DNA of 64,000 bases from Arthrobacter sp. SDTb3-6 (GTDB taxonomy: Bacteria; Actinomycetota; Actinomycetes; Actinomycetales; Micrococcaceae): contig NZ_JAAMFN010000022.1 of NCBI RefSeq assembly GCF_013376095.1, positions 1-64,000 on the forward strand, read 5' to 3'. The position numbers and the translations under genes are program-made. Of this stretch, positions 37,406 to 45,807 are shown piece after piece. The notes below the pieces were generated by a model, which saw only the letters and a list, made by a program, of their open reading frames with translations, did not search any database and had not been told where the DNA came from. Each line of letters starts with the position of its first letter. Positions within the stretch are counted from its first letter, which is position 1.

Positions 37406-37600
37406 ATGCCTAAAATGAAGACACACAGTGGTGCCAAGAAGCGATTCAAGCTGACCGGTTCCGGCAAGCTGCGCCGCCAGCAGGCCAACCGCCGCCACTA
37501 CCTGGAGCACAAGCCCTCCAGCCTGAAGCGCCGCCTGAAGGGTGACCTCCTGGTTGCCAAGGCCGACGTCCGCAACATCAAGAAGATGCTCGGCATCTAA
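37406..37600 (+). CDS. rpmI: 50S ribosomal protein L35
   Basis: A 64-residue basic protein starting [22 protein letters not shown] and ending NIKKMLGI, a full-length L35. A strong AAGGAG Shine-Dalgarno sits 10 nt before the ATG. It is the second gene of infC-rpmI-rplT. Confidence 0.98.
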   Translation: MPKMKTHSGAKKRFKLTGSGKLRRQQANRRHYLEHKPSSLKRRLKGDLLVAKADVRNIKKMLGI

Positions 37601-37614
37601 TTTCGCAAGTCAAT

Positions 37615-37645
37615 GGGTGTGGGTCCCGTTCCGGGCCCGGCACCC
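37615..37645 (+). other. Stem-loop between rpmI and rplT
   Basis: GGGTG and CACCC form the outer stem, and GGGTCC with GGGCCC the inner stem, around CGTTCC, with small bulges. There is no T-run after it. It may regulate rplT translation or processing between the two cistrons. Confidence 0.35.
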
Positions 37646-37706
37646 TTCCATAAACGCCTTCCCTGGCATGATTGGCTTGGGATACAAAACTTGAAGGAGT
37701 ACGCAC

Positions 37707-38090
37707 GTGGCACGTGTGAAGCGGGCGGTAAACGCCCACAAAAAGCGTCGGGTTGTTCTTGAGCGCGCAAAGGGTTACCGCGGACAGCGTTCGCGCCTGT
37801 ACCGCAAGGCCAAGGAGCAGCTGCTGCACTCGTTCGTGTACAGCTACGGCGACCGCCGCAAGCGCAAGGGCGACTTCCGCCGCCTGTGGATCCAGCGCAT
37901 CAATGCTGCGGCCCGCGCCAACGGCCTGACCTACAACCGCCTGATCCAGGGCCTGAAGGCTGCCGAGATCGAGGTTGACCGCCGCATGCTGGCCGACCTG
38001 GCCGTCAACGACGCCGGTGCGTTCGCCGCGCTGGTGAAGCTGGCCAAGGCCGCACTGCCGTCTGACACCTCCGCCGCGGCGGCAAAGTAA
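37707..38090 (+). CDS. rplT: 50S ribosomal protein L20
   Basis: A 127-residue basic protein with the L20 signature [32 protein letters not shown] and the late [17 protein letters not shown]-type segment. The GTG start has GAAGGAG upstream. In several bacteria L20 binds its own operon leader, which makes the infC leader structures above of interest. Confidence 0.97.
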   Translation: MARVKRAVNAHKKRRVVLERAKGYRGQRSRLYRKAKEQLLHSFVYSYGDRRKRKGDFRRLWIQRINAAARANGLTYNRLIQGLKAAEIEVDRRMLADLAVNDAGAFAALVKLAKAALPSDTSAAAAK

Positions 38091-38141
38091 CTGCACTGAT
38101 GGAGCGGAACCCGGTGTTCCGTAATCCCGCAGGGGGACTGC

Positions 38142-38147
38142 TAAAGT
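38142..38147 (+). promoter_or_regulatory. -10 element of a probable leaderless promoter for the SpoU methyltransferase
   Basis: TAAAGT ends 7 nt before the ATG at 38155. It favours this start over an internal ATG at 38188. Confidence 0.45.
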
Positions 38148-38154
38148 CCTAAAC

Positions 38155-39066
38155 ATGAGTGAACCCGGGCGCCCGCCAGCTGATGCAATGACCAATCCTC
38201 GAGCAGATCGAGTGAGGGACGTTGCGAAGCTGGCAGGGCGCTCGGGCCGTTTAAAACGCCGGCAGTTTTTTGTGGAAGGCCCGCAGGGCGTCCGGGAGGC
38301 GCTGCAGGCCCACCGGGAGTGCCTGGAGGCCGGCGGCAGCGCCGTGGTGGAGGCCGTCTACGCCACCGTGGAATGCCTCAAACGCCACGACGAGCTGCTG
38401 GAACTGGCAGCCAACCCCGGCTCCCGGCTGCAGGTGCGCATCGCCAGCGACCTGGTCCTGCAGGCCATGACGGACACCGTCACCCCGCAGGGGATCGTGG
38501 CCGTGTGCAACTTTGTCGACGTGCCGCTGGCGGAAGTGCTGGCAGCCAAGCCGAAGCTGATCGCCATGCTGTGCCGCGTCCAGGACCCCGGCAACGCCGG
38601 GACCGTGCTGCGTGCCGCCGACGCGGCAGGGGCCGACGCGGTCATTTTCACCAGTTCCAGCGTGGACATCTACAATCCGAAGGCTGTGCGTTCCACGGCC
38701 GGCTCGCTCTTCCACCTGCCCGTGGTGCGCGGCGTCGAGCTGTCCGAGGTGGTGGACGCGGCGAAGGCGGCCGGCATCGGCATCCTGGCCGCGGACGGCT
38801 ATGGTTCACTGAACCTGGACCTGCTGCAGGATGAAAGCGCCGCCCGCGCCTTTGAACAACAGATCCCCGACTCACAATATGAGCTGGAGACGCCCACCCT
38901 GTGGCTGTTCGGCAACGAGGCCCAGGGCCTGGCCGGGGAGGAAAAGGCCCTGGCCGAGCATCGCGTGGCCGTGCCGGTCTACGGCGAGGCGGAGTCGTTG
39001 AACCTTGGCACGGCCGCCACCGTCTGCCTGTACGCCAGCGCGCGTGCCCAGCGCCGCGCGGACTGA
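38155..39066 (+). CDS. SpoU/TrmH-family RNA 2'-O-methyltransferase
   Basis: A 303-residue SPOUT methyltransferase. An N-terminal substrate-binding domain (RRQFFVEGPQGVREAL) precedes the knotted catalytic domain. Motif 1 is CRVQDPGNAGTVLRAADAAGA, motif 2 is LWLFGNEAQGL, and motif 3 is SLNLGTAATVCLY. It is probably a 23S rRNA ribose methyltransferase of the actinobacterial TsnR/RlmB type, but the target nucleotide is unknown. It lies just downstream of rplT, a common arrangement. Confidence 0.9.
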   Translation: MSEPGRPPADAMTNPRADRVRDVAKLAGRSGRLKRRQFFVEGPQGVREALQAHRECLEAGGSAVVEAVYATVECLKRHDELLELAANPGSRLQVRIASDLVLQAMTDTVTPQGIVAVCNFVDVPLAEVLAAKPKLIAMLCRVQDPGNAGTVLRAADAAGADAVIFTSSSVDIYNPKAVRSTAGSLFHLPVVRGVELSEVVDAAKAAGIGILAADGYGSLNLDLLQDESAARAFEQQIPDSQYELETPTLWLFGNEAQGLAGEEKALAEHRVAVPVYGEAESLNLGTAATVCLYASARAQRRAD

Positions 39067-39143
39067 GACGCGCGCCCAACCACTACAACCACACGCTCAA
39101 TCCGGGTCCGGCCCGGCCTGGGCTTTCATGAGGGGAATCCATC

Positions 39144-40076
39144 ATGGCCCATGGCGGCGGCAACAAGGCGATCATCGCCGCGCTGGCGGCAAACCTGTCC
39201 ATCGCGGTGCTGAAGTTTTTGGCGTACCTGCTGACGCAGTCCTCATCCATGCTGGCGGAATCCGTCCACTCGCTTGCGGATTCGGGCAACCAGCTCCTGC
39301 TGCTGCTTGGGGGACGCCGGGCCAAGCGGCAGGCAAGCCCGGAGCATCCCTTTGGCTACGGCCGTGAACGCTACGTGTACGCGTTCCTGGTCTCCATCAT
39401 CCTCTTTAGCGTCGGCGGCGTCTTCGCGCTCTATGAAGCATATTCAAAATGGCAGCACCCCCACGCGATGGATGTGCAGTGGGCATGGGTGCCCTTGGTG
39501 GTGCTGGTGGGCTCGATCGTGCTGGAGGGGAATTCCTTCCGGACTGCCATTAAGGAATCCAACCACACCCGCGGCTCCAAGAGTTGGGTGGAGTTCATCC
39601 GGACCGCCAAGGCGCCGGAGCTGCCCGCCGTGCTGCTTGAGGACTCAGCGGCATTGCTTGGCCTGATCTTTGCCCTTTTCGGGGTGAGCCTGACCCTTGT
39701 TACCGGCAACGGGCACTGGGATGCGGCCGGCACCGGACTCATCGGCCTGCTGCTCGTCACGGTGGCCGTGGTCCTGGCCGTGGAAACAAAGTCGCTGCTG
39801 TTGGGCGAATCCGCCACGGAGGAGGACATCCGGGCCATCGAGGCGTCCCTCGTGGGACCCGGCGTGAGCAGCATCATCCACCTCAAGACCCTGCACCTGG
39901 GGCCCGAGGAACTGCTGGTGGCGGCCAAGATCGCCGTGGCGGAGTCGGAGACCGGGGCCCAGATCGCCCAGGCCATTGACGCCGCGGAAAAGCGGGTGCG
40001 CGCCGCGGTTCCCATTGCCAAGGTCATCTACCTGGAACCGGACATCCCCTCGGTGCCGAAGCAGTCCCTGCCCTAG
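39144..40076 (+). CDS. Cation diffusion facilitator transporter
   Basis: A 310-residue CDF-family divalent metal exporter. The metal motif HSLADSGNQLLLLLG lies in the second helix. Several transmembrane segments follow, with a polar loop containing GYGRERYVYAFLVS. A cytoplasmic domain after about residue 205 (AIEASLVGPGVSSIIHLKTLHLGPEELLVAAKI) should dimerise. The metal (Zn, Co, Fe or Mn) cannot be told. Its stop overlaps that of the convergent MFS gene in CTAG. Confidence 0.88.
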   Translation: MAHGGGNKAIIAALAANLSIAVLKFLAYLLTQSSSMLAESVHSLADSGNQLLLLLGGRRAKRQASPEHPFGYGRERYVYAFLVSIILFSVGGVFALYEAYSKWQHPHAMDVQWAWVPLVVLVGSIVLEGNSFRTAIKESNHTRGSKSWVEFIRTAKAPELPAVLLEDSAALLGLIFALFGVSLTLVTGNGHWDAAGTGLIGLLLVTVAVVLAVETKSLLLGESATEEDIRAIEASLVGPGVSSIIHLKTLHLGPEELLVAAKIAVAESETGAQIAQAIDAAEKRVRAAVPIAKVIYLEPDIPSVPKQSLP

Positions 40077-41320
40077 CAGGGGGGCGCCTGGCGGAGGGCG
40101 GTGGCCTGGGCCGCCTTCGCTTCCTTCGTGCGCTTGTCGAGCAGCCCGCTGGCCAGGGCGATGCCCAGCCCCAGCACGGCCAGGACGGCGCCCACAAGCG
40201 CGGGCGCGGTAAACCCCCAGCCCCAGGAAATGACCAGACCGCCGGCGAAGGCCCCCAGTGCGTTGGCCAGGTTGAGCGCGGAGTGGTTCAGCGACGAGGC
40301 CAGGGTGGGGGCCCCGGGGGAGACGTCCAGCAGCCGGGTCTGCAGCGACGGGATCAGCATGGACCCGGAGGCGCCGATCACGAAGATCATCACGAGTGCC
40401 AGCCACTGGATGTGCACGGTAAACGCATAAAGGACCAGCATCGTGGCGATGAAGGCCATCATGAGGTAGATGCTGCCCAGCACGGACCAGTCCGCCAGCT
40501 TGCCGCCGACGAAGCTGCCCGCCACCATGCCCAGGCCGTACAGGCCCACAATTACCGGCAGGAAGTCCGCCGGGAACCCGGCGACGTCCGTCATTGTGTT
40601 GGCAACATAGGTGTAGACGGCGAAGAAGCCGCCGAACCCCACCACGCCCACCAACAGCGTCAGCCATACCTGGCCGCGCTTCAAGGCGCCCAGCTCACGG
40701 CGCAGGCTGGCATCCGGGTGGGCCTTCTGCGACGGGATGATCACGGCAATGAACACGATGGTCACCACGCCGATGAAAGCGACCAGGACGAACATGAGCC
40801 GCCAGCCGAACTGCTGGCCCACGAGCGTGGCCAGCGGCACGCCCACGACATTGGCCACGGCCAGCCCCATCATGACCATGGCGATGGCCCGGCCCCGCTT
40901 GGTGGGGGCCACGAGGGAGGCGGCCAGCACCGCCGCCACGCCAAAGTAGGCACCGTGGGGCAGGCCGGCCACAAAGCGGGTCACCATCAGCGTGGTGTAG
41001 TCCTGGGCGAAGAACGAGGACAGGTTGCCCAGCGTAAACAGGGCCATCAGCGCCAGCGCCAGCGTCTTGCGCCGCCATCGGGCACTGACGGCCACCAGCA
41101 GCGGGGCGCCCACCACGACCCCGAGGGCGTAGGCGGAGATGACATGTCCGGCCTCCGGCACCGACACACCCACTCCTGCGGCCACATTGGGCAGCAGGCC
41201 CATCATGGCAAATTCGGTGGTGCCAATGCCAAACCCGCCGATGGCCAGGGCAAAGATGGCCCAGGCGGCGGCATTGGGCGAGGCCGCCCTGGTTTGGGGC
41301 AGGGTGCCGGTGGTGGTCAT
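40073..41320 (-). CDS. MFS transporter (arabinose/drug efflux type, AraJ-like)
   Basis: A twelve-helix permease of 415 residues. The first helix reads AIFALAIGGFGIGTTEFAMMGLLPNVA, a hallmark of the DHA1 AraJ/YdhP branch. The helix 2-3 loop is SARWRRKTLALALMALF and helix 4-5 includes RFVAGLPHGAYFGVAA. The start at 41320 has GGGAG 8 nt upstream. A longer frame from 41419 adds about 33 residues of unlikely N-terminus. The substrate is unknown; relatives export sugars, drugs or chloramphenicol. Confidence 0.88.
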   Translation of the reverse strand: MTTTGTLPQTRAASPNAAAWAIFALAIGGFGIGTTEFAMMGLLPNVAAGVGVSVPEAGHVISAYALGVVVGAPLLVAVSARWRRKTLALALMALFTLGNLSSFFAQDYTTLMVTRFVAGLPHGAYFGVAAVLAASLVAPTKRGRAIAMVMMGLAVANVVGVPLATLVGQQFGWRLMFVLVAFIGVVTIVFIAVIIPSQKAHPDASLRRELGALKRGQVWLTLLVGVVGFGGFFAVYTYVANTMTDVAGFPADFLPVIVGLYGLGMVAGSFVGGKLADWSVLGSIYLMMAFIATMLVLYAFTVHIQWLALVMIFVIGASGSMLIPSLQTRLLDVSPGAPTLASSLNHSALNLANALGAFAGGLVISWGWGFTAPALVGAVLAVLGLGIALASGLLDKRTKEAKAAQATALRQAPPC

Positions 41321-41437
41321 GGCGGGGTCTCCCAGCGGGGCGGTTTCGCCCCCGCCGGTCGGCTTGGGGCGGGCGGCGCGACGGGCCGCAAAATAGGTGG
41401 ACAGGACGGCGCTGTCCATCCCCAGTCTACTTGCGCC

Positions 41438-41443
41438 TATGCT
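41438..41443 (+). promoter_or_regulatory. -10 element of a probable leaderless NUDIX-gene promoter
   Basis: TATGCT ends 6 nt before the GTG at 41450. Confidence 0.45.
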
Positions 41444-41449
41444 GGGTCC

Positions 41450-41893
41450 GTGACCCCAACCAAACAAACCCCAACCAAACAAATTGTGGGCGGAGCCCTT
41501 GTGGATTCGCTGGCCCGGCCCACGCGCCTGCTCGCCGCCCGGCGGACGGCGCCGCCGGAATTTGCCGGCATGTGGGAATTCCCCGGCGGCAAGGTGGAAC
41601 CCGGCGAAAGCGCCCGGGAAGCACTGCACCGCGAACTGGCGGAGGAACTGGGCATCACGGTCCGCCTGGGCGCCGAGCTGGCCGGCCCGATGCCGGAAGG
41701 CTGGCCCCTCGCCGCCCCGGCGGCCATGCGCGTCTGGCTGGCAGAGGTGACGGAGGGAGCCCCGGCACCCCTGGAAGACCACGACGAACTGCGCTGGGTG
41801 CCCCTGCACGGCACGGAAGTCCTGGAGCTGCCGTGGATTCCGGCGGACCTGCCCATCGTGCGGGCCCTTCAGGAGCTGGACACGCCTGCCTGA
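41450..41893 (+). CDS. NUDIX hydrolase (MutT-like)
   Basis: A 147-residue pyrophosphohydrolase. The Nudix box GGKVEPGESAREALHRELAEELGI fits G-x5-E-x7-RE-x2-EE-x-G completely, and WEFPGGK before it resembles MutT, which cleans 8-oxo-dGTP. The GTG start follows a -10 by 6 nt. The N-terminus is a duplicated pentapeptide (TPTKQ twice) encoded by an exact 15-bp tandem repeat. Substrate assignment to 8-oxo-dGTP is plausible but not proven. It is divergent from the MFS gene. Confidence 0.88.
   Translation: MTPTKQTPTKQIVGGALVDSLARPTRLLAARRTAPPEFAGMWEFPGGKVEPGESAREALHRELAEELGITVRLGAELAGPMPEGWPLAAPAAMRVWLAEVTEGAPAPLEDHDELRWVPLHGTEVLELPWIPADLPIVRALQELDTPA
41453..41482 (+). repeat. Exact 15-bp tandem duplication at the NUDIX gene 5' end
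   Basis: ACCCCAACCAAACAA occurs twice back to back directly after the start codon, giving TPTKQTPTKQ. It is much less GC-rich than its surroundings. Confidence 0.85.
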
Positions 41894-41960
41894 GGGTGTC
41901 TAATTCCCCTGCCCCTGTGCCACACTGGGGTTTAGCCCTAAAGCGCAAGGAGGTTGTGCA

Positions 41961-42164
41961 GTGACACCGTCCGAGAACCACAACGAATCAGCACCGGCTG
42001 AGGCTGGCAGCGCCAGCGAGGAAATGAAGGAAAAATTCCGCCAGGCGCTGGAAAACAAGAAGAACCAGCACCACGGGTCCGTGGAGGCGGCGAACGGCGC
42101 CAAGATCAGCGCCCAGCACGGGGCCGCGCAGCACAAGCGCGAATTCCGCCGCAAGAGCGGATAG
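41961..42164 (+). CDS. DUF5302 small protein
   Basis: A 67-residue hydrophilic protein (MTPSENHNES, then EEMKEKFRQALENKKNQHHG, ending AAQHKREFRRKSG) of an actinobacterial family, DUF5302, with unknown function. A very good Shine-Dalgarno (AAGGAGG, 7 nt) precedes the GTG. It is probably mostly helical, with a disordered start. Confidence 0.75.
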   Translation: MTPSENHNESAPAEAGSASEEMKEKFRQALENKKNQHHGSVEAANGAKISAQHGAAQHKREFRRKSG

Positions 42165-42195
42165 CCGTGGCGGAGAAACGGGCGCAGCCCGAGGG

Positions 42196-43380
42196 CTAGA
42201 ACAGCATCGGCGCAGCATCAAAAAGGGCAGGGGCAGGCACGGCGGCCCCTGCCCTTCGCCGTGCCCGGTTGCTGTCCTGCTTGGTGCTGTCCTGCTTGGC
42301 GCTGCCCTGGCGGGCCGTGCCGCCGCCGGGCGTCCGGTGGCCGGACCCGCCGATGGGCAGGCTGCCGGCCGGGTAGGCGGCCTCTTCCTGGCGGGGATCA
42401 TGCATGAAGCCGGCCGTGCCGCCGAAGCCGTGGCGGCGCTTGGCCGCATTGACGCGTGCGGCCAGCCACTGCCGGTAGTCCCTGGGTGCGTAGGAGCCCT
42501 GGCTGTAGAGCCGCCGGTAGCGGCCCACCAGCGCCGGATGCTCCCGGGCCAGCCACTGCATGAACCACTCGCGCGTGCCCGGGCGCAGGTACAGCGCGCC
42601 GGCGCTGACCCCGGTGGCCCCCGCATGGGCCAGGGCGGCAAACAAGGCGTCAAGGGACTCCTCGGAGTCCGTCAGCCACGGCAGGATCGGCATCGACATC
42701 ACCCCGCACGGCAGGCCGGCGTCGCGCAGCTTGCCGATGAGGGCCAGCCGGGACCTGGGTGCCGGCGTGCCCGGTTCGATGGCCGCGGCGAGCCCTTCAT
42801 CGAGCAGGGCCAGCGAAATGCCCATGCCCACACTGACCTGGCGGCCCGCCGCCTGCAGCAGGGGGATGTCCCGGGACAGGAGTGTTCCCTTGGTGAGGAT
42901 CGAAAACGGGGTGCCGGAATCGGCCAGGGCGGAGATGATGCCGGGCATGAGCCGGTACCTGCCCTCGGCGCGCTGGTACGGATCCGTGTTGGTGCCCAGT
43001 GCCACATGCGCACGGCACCAGGAGGGCTTGTGCACCTCCCTGCGCAGCACCTCGGCCACGTTGACCTTGACCACCACCTGTGAGTCAAAGTCAGCCCCGG
43101 CGTCGAGGTCCAGGTAGGTGTGGGTCTTCCGGGCAAAACAGTAAACGCACGCGTGGGAACACCCGCGGTAGGGGTTGACGGTCCACTCAAACGGCATCGA
43201 CGAGGTGGCGGGCACCTTGTTCAGGGCGCTCTTTGACAGCACCTCGTGGAAGGTGATGCCGGCAAACCCGGGCGTCTGTACGCTCTTGACCAGGCCGGCC
43301 AGGGGGAGCAGCGGGGCTGCCGCCGGCACGCCCTCAAGGGCCAGGGGCGGCTGGTTGAGTTGCTGTGCGTTCCACCTCAT
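42196..43380 (-). CDS. Rv2578c-type radical SAM protein (spore photoproduct lyase-like)
   Basis: A 394-residue radical SAM enzyme. The start MRWNAQQL matches the family N-terminus; a longer frame to 43470 does not. The cluster motif is CSHACVYCFAR (C-x3-C-x2-C) in the context NPYRGCSHACVYCFARKTHTYLD. The rest is a partial TIM barrel with LGTNTDPYQ and ISILTKGTLL-like strands. The tail after about residue 325 is low complexity, including KQDSTKQDS. The family is annotated as Rv2578c-like or DNA repair photolyase-like, but the reaction is unknown. A LexA-like box overlaps its promoter, suggesting a DNA-damage role. Confidence 0.85.
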   Translation of the reverse strand: MRWNAQQLNQPPLALEGVPAAAPLLPLAGLVKSVQTPGFAGITFHEVLSKSALNKVPATSSMPFEWTVNPYRGCSHACVYCFARKTHTYLDLDAGADFDSQVVVKVNVAEVLRREVHKPSWCRAHVALGTNTDPYQRAEGRYRLMPGIISALADSGTPFSILTKGTLLSRDIPLLQAAGRQVSVGMGISLALLDEGLAAAIEPGTPAPRSRLALIGKLRDAGLPCGVMSMPILPWLTDSEESLDALFAALAHAGATGVSAGALYLRPGTREWFMQWLAREHPALVGRYRRLYSQGSYAPRDYRQWLAARVNAAKRRHGFGGTAGFMHDPRQEEAAYPAGSLPIGGSGHRTPGGGTARQGSAKQDSTKQDSNRARRRAGAAVPAPALFDAAPMLF

Positions 43381-43384
43381 GGAA

Positions 43385-43416
43385 ATTATTCGAACATATT
43401 TTCTAGCTTTCGTCAA
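43385..43416 (-). promoter_or_regulatory. Promoter of the radical SAM gene, probably leaderless
   Basis: On the minus strand TTGACG (43416-43411) and AATAAT (43390-43385) are 20 bp apart, and the latter ends 4 nt before the ATG. There is no Shine-Dalgarno. The spacer is longer than ideal. Confidence 0.45.
43390..43405. promoter_or_regulatory. LexA-like box at the radical SAM gene promoter
   Basis: TCGAACATATTTTCTA matches TCGAACATATGTTCGA at 14 of 16 positions. It begins 10 nt upstream of the ATG and lies between a TTGACG -35 and an AATAAT -10 on the minus strand, so binding should block transcription. Confidence 0.7.
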
Positions 43417-43541
43417 TGACGGCAAAGGCCGCGGAGCCCTCCCTGCCGGCGGGGCCGGAATATGGTCCACATCACATCATGGCGCGCTAGGCTGTGGGCA
43501 GGAGGCGACGATGCCTCCCTGCAGAGGTAGAAGGAGCCGTC

Positions 43542-45047
43542 ATGACGAACCTGGCCACCATGGTGGGCGTGTCCGCACAAAGAAACCCGTCAGGCACCGC
43601 GATCAAGATGGACGACATTGAGATTTCCTTCGCCGCCCTGGAAGTGCTCAGCGGCAAGGTGGCCGCGCTGCTGGCGGACCGGGGCATCAAGCCGGGGGAC
43701 CGGGTGGCCCTGATTTCGCCGAACCTGCCGCAGATGCCGCCCATCTATTACGGGATCCTGCGGTACGGGGCCATCGTGGTGCCCCTGAACCCGCTGTTGA
43801 AGGCGCGCGAGGTGGCCTACCACCTGAGGGATTCCGGCGCGTCGCTCGCGTTTGCCTGGGAGGGGGTCATGGCGGAGGTGGCACCCGCCGCCGCTGAAAC
43901 CGGCACCGCCATCATCCCCATCGACGCCGGCTTCATGGCCCTGCTCGGGCCCCTGGACCCCATCGCCGGGGTGGCCCCGGCGGAGGCCGGCGATACCGCC
44001 GTCATTCTCTACACCTCGGGCACCACGGGCAAGCCCAAGGGGGCGGAGCTGACGCATGAAAACCTGCGCAGCAATGCCGAAGTGTCCGTCAGCCTGTTCA
44101 GCAGCCGCGACGGGGACGTCATTTTTGGCGGCCTGCCGTTTTTCCACATCTTCGGCCAGACCTGCGCCCTGAACTCGGCCGTACTGGCCGGTGCCACCGT
44201 GACCATCCTGCCCAAGTTCGACCCCGTCAAGGCACTGGAGATCATCCAGCGGGACAAGGTCACCATCTTCGAGGGCGTCCCCACCATGTACATTGCCCTT
44301 TTACGCACGCCCGGGCGCGATAACTACGACCTCTCCAGCCTGCGCCTGGCAGCGTCCGGCGGCTCGCCGCTGCCGCTGGAAATCCTGCACGAGTTTGAAA
44401 GCACCTTTGGCGCCACCATGCTCGAAGGCTACGGATTGTCCGAGACGTCGCCGGTGGTCACCTTCAACCAGGTGGACGGCATCCGCAAGCCGGGGTCCGT
44501 GGGAACGGCGGTGACCGGTGCGCAGCTGCGGGTGGTCGATGAGGCGGGGAACGACGTCGAACCCGGCGCGGTGGGGGAGATCGCCGTGGCGGGCCCGTAC
44601 GTGATGAAGGGCTACTGGAACAATCCGGAGGCCACCGCGGCGGCCATTCCGGATGGCTGGTTCCGCACCGGGGACCTCGGCCGCCGGGACGGGGACGGTG
44701 TCTTCTTCATCGTTGACCGGAAGAAGGACATGATCCTGCGCGGCGGCTACAACGTCTACCCGCGCGAAGTCGAGGAGGTGCTCTACGAACACCCGGCCGT
44801 GGCCGAGGCCGCCGTCGTGGGCCGCCCCGACGACGTCCACGGCGAGGAAATCTATGCGGCGGTGGCGCTCAAGGCCGGGGCCGACGGCGCCGATGACCCG
44901 GCAGCGCTCGCAGAGAACATCCGCGGCTTTGTCAAGGACCGGGTGGCCGCCTACAAGTACCCGCGCCGCGTGGTCATCATGGACGCGCTGCCCAAGGGCC
45001 CCACGGGAAAGATCCTCAAGCGCGAGATCACGATTCCGCAGGCCTGA
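43542..45047 (+). CDS. Acyl-CoA ligase (AMP-binding family)
   Basis: A 501-residue adenylate-forming enzyme that activates a carboxylic acid to its CoA thioester. Motifs are the P-loop-like ILYTSGTTGKPKGAELTH, the A5 motif MLEGYGLSETSP, A7 GWFRTGDLGRRDGDG, A8 DRKKDMILRGGYNVYPREVEE and the final lysine motif GPTGKILKRE. The ATG at 43542 has AAGGAG 6 nt upstream; a frame from 43494 reads into the leader. The substrate is probably a medium or long chain fatty acid, but aromatic acids cannot be excluded. No beta-oxidation genes are nearby. Confidence 0.92.
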   Translation: MTNLATMVGVSAQRNPSGTAIKMDDIEISFAALEVLSGKVAALLADRGIKPGDRVALISPNLPQMPPIYYGILRYGAIVVPLNPLLKAREVAYHLRDSGASLAFAWEGVMAEVAPAAAETGTAIIPIDAGFMALLGPLDPIAGVAPAEAGDTAVILYTSGTTGKPKGAELTHENLRSNAEVSVSLFSSRDGDVIFGGLPFFHIFGQTCALNSAVLAGATVTILPKFDPVKALEIIQRDKVTIFEGVPTMYIALLRTPGRDNYDLSSLRLAASGGSPLPLEILHEFESTFGATMLEGYGLSETSPVVTFNQVDGIRKPGSVGTAVTGAQLRVVDEAGNDVEPGAVGEIAVAGPYVMKGYWNNPEATAAAIPDGWFRTGDLGRRDGDGVFFIVDRKKDMILRGGYNVYPREVEEVLYEHPAVAEAAVVGRPDDVHGEEIYAAVALKAGADGADDPAALAENIRGFVKDRVAAYKYPRRVVIMDALPKGPTGKILKREITIPQA

Positions 45048-45084
45048 ATCCGGCAGGCCCGCGGTGCAGGGCCGCGCCGGAGCC

Positions 45085-45732
45085 CTAGAGCAGCTCCCAC
45101 GTCACGGTGACGGACGCCCAGACATTGCCTTGGCCCGGTTCAATCTTCATGGACGCGTCCGCGGACATGGCTGCGGCCCGGGCAAACAGGGGCCTGGGGC
45201 CGGGCAGGGCGGGCCCGGCTTCGGCGATGGAGCGCACTGCGCCGAGCCTGCGCCCGGCCATGTCCGCGTAGAGCTCGGCGGCCCGCCTGGCGTCGGCCCA
45301 GGCCAGGGTGCGGGCCGCATCCTGGGCGGCCGTGGCATCGGACAGGGCGGGGGTCAGCCCGTTGAGCCGGACGCTGTCGTTGCCCGAATCCACCACCGCG
45401 GCAATGACGTCCTCAGCGCCGTCGTCGTAGCGCAGGAGAACATTCAGGGTTGAGGAGACCGTGTAGCCGGTGACGACGGGGGCGGCGCGGTCCTGCCAGC
45501 GCGTGTCCACCCGGACGTCCAGTGCCGTGGAGCTGACGGCCCCGCGGGGCACCTGCAGGGCGAGGAGCCGGGCCTGCACGGCGTTGAGCGCCTCCGTGGC
45601 AGCCGCGTACGCAGCGCGGACGGTGCCGCGCTGGGCCTCGATGCCGACGTTGATGTGGAACTGGTCCGGCGCCGCGGGGACGGTGCCCTGTCCAGTGAGC
45701 GTCACGGTGTCCGGTGTGGTGGTCTCACCCAT
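45085..45732 (-). CDS. SIMPL domain protein (DUF541)
   Basis: A 215-residue SIMPL-family protein: VTLTGQGTVPAAPDQFHINVGIEAQRGTVRAAYAAATEALNAV at the N-terminus, then VVTGYTVSSTLNVLLR in the middle and ARTLAWADARRAAELYADMAGRRLGAVRSIAEAG toward the end. Unlike many SIMPL proteins it has no signal peptide, so it looks cytoplasmic. Family members include oxidative-stress-defence proteins of unknown mechanism. An AGGAGG precedes the ATG. It lies 75 nt downstream of the HEAGH protein on the same strand. Confidence 0.85.
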   Translation of the reverse strand: MGETTTPDTVTLTGQGTVPAAPDQFHINVGIEAQRGTVRAAYAAATEALNAVQARLLALQVPRGAVSSTALDVRVDTRWQDRAAPVVTGYTVSSTLNVLLRYDDGAEDVIAAVVDSGNDSVRLNGLTPALSDATAAQDAARTLAWADARRAAELYADMAGRRLGAVRSIAEAGPALPGPRPLFARAAAMSADASMKIEPGQGNVWASVTVTWELL

Positions 45733-45807
45733 GCTGATGCCTCCCTGCTGCCGGCCGACGGCGGCCGCCCCGCCTGTCGCTGGTGCCGAAGCTGTGTTGT
45801 TGCCAAG

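Noticed and set aside
41321-41809. Upstream extension of the MFS gene
   Set aside because: The extra residues are low complexity and run through the divergent NUDIX gene; a Shine-Dalgarno supports the start at 41320.
43381-43470. Upstream extension of the radical SAM gene
   Set aside because: It would translate through the promoter and LexA-like box; the family start MRW... fits the ATG at 43380.
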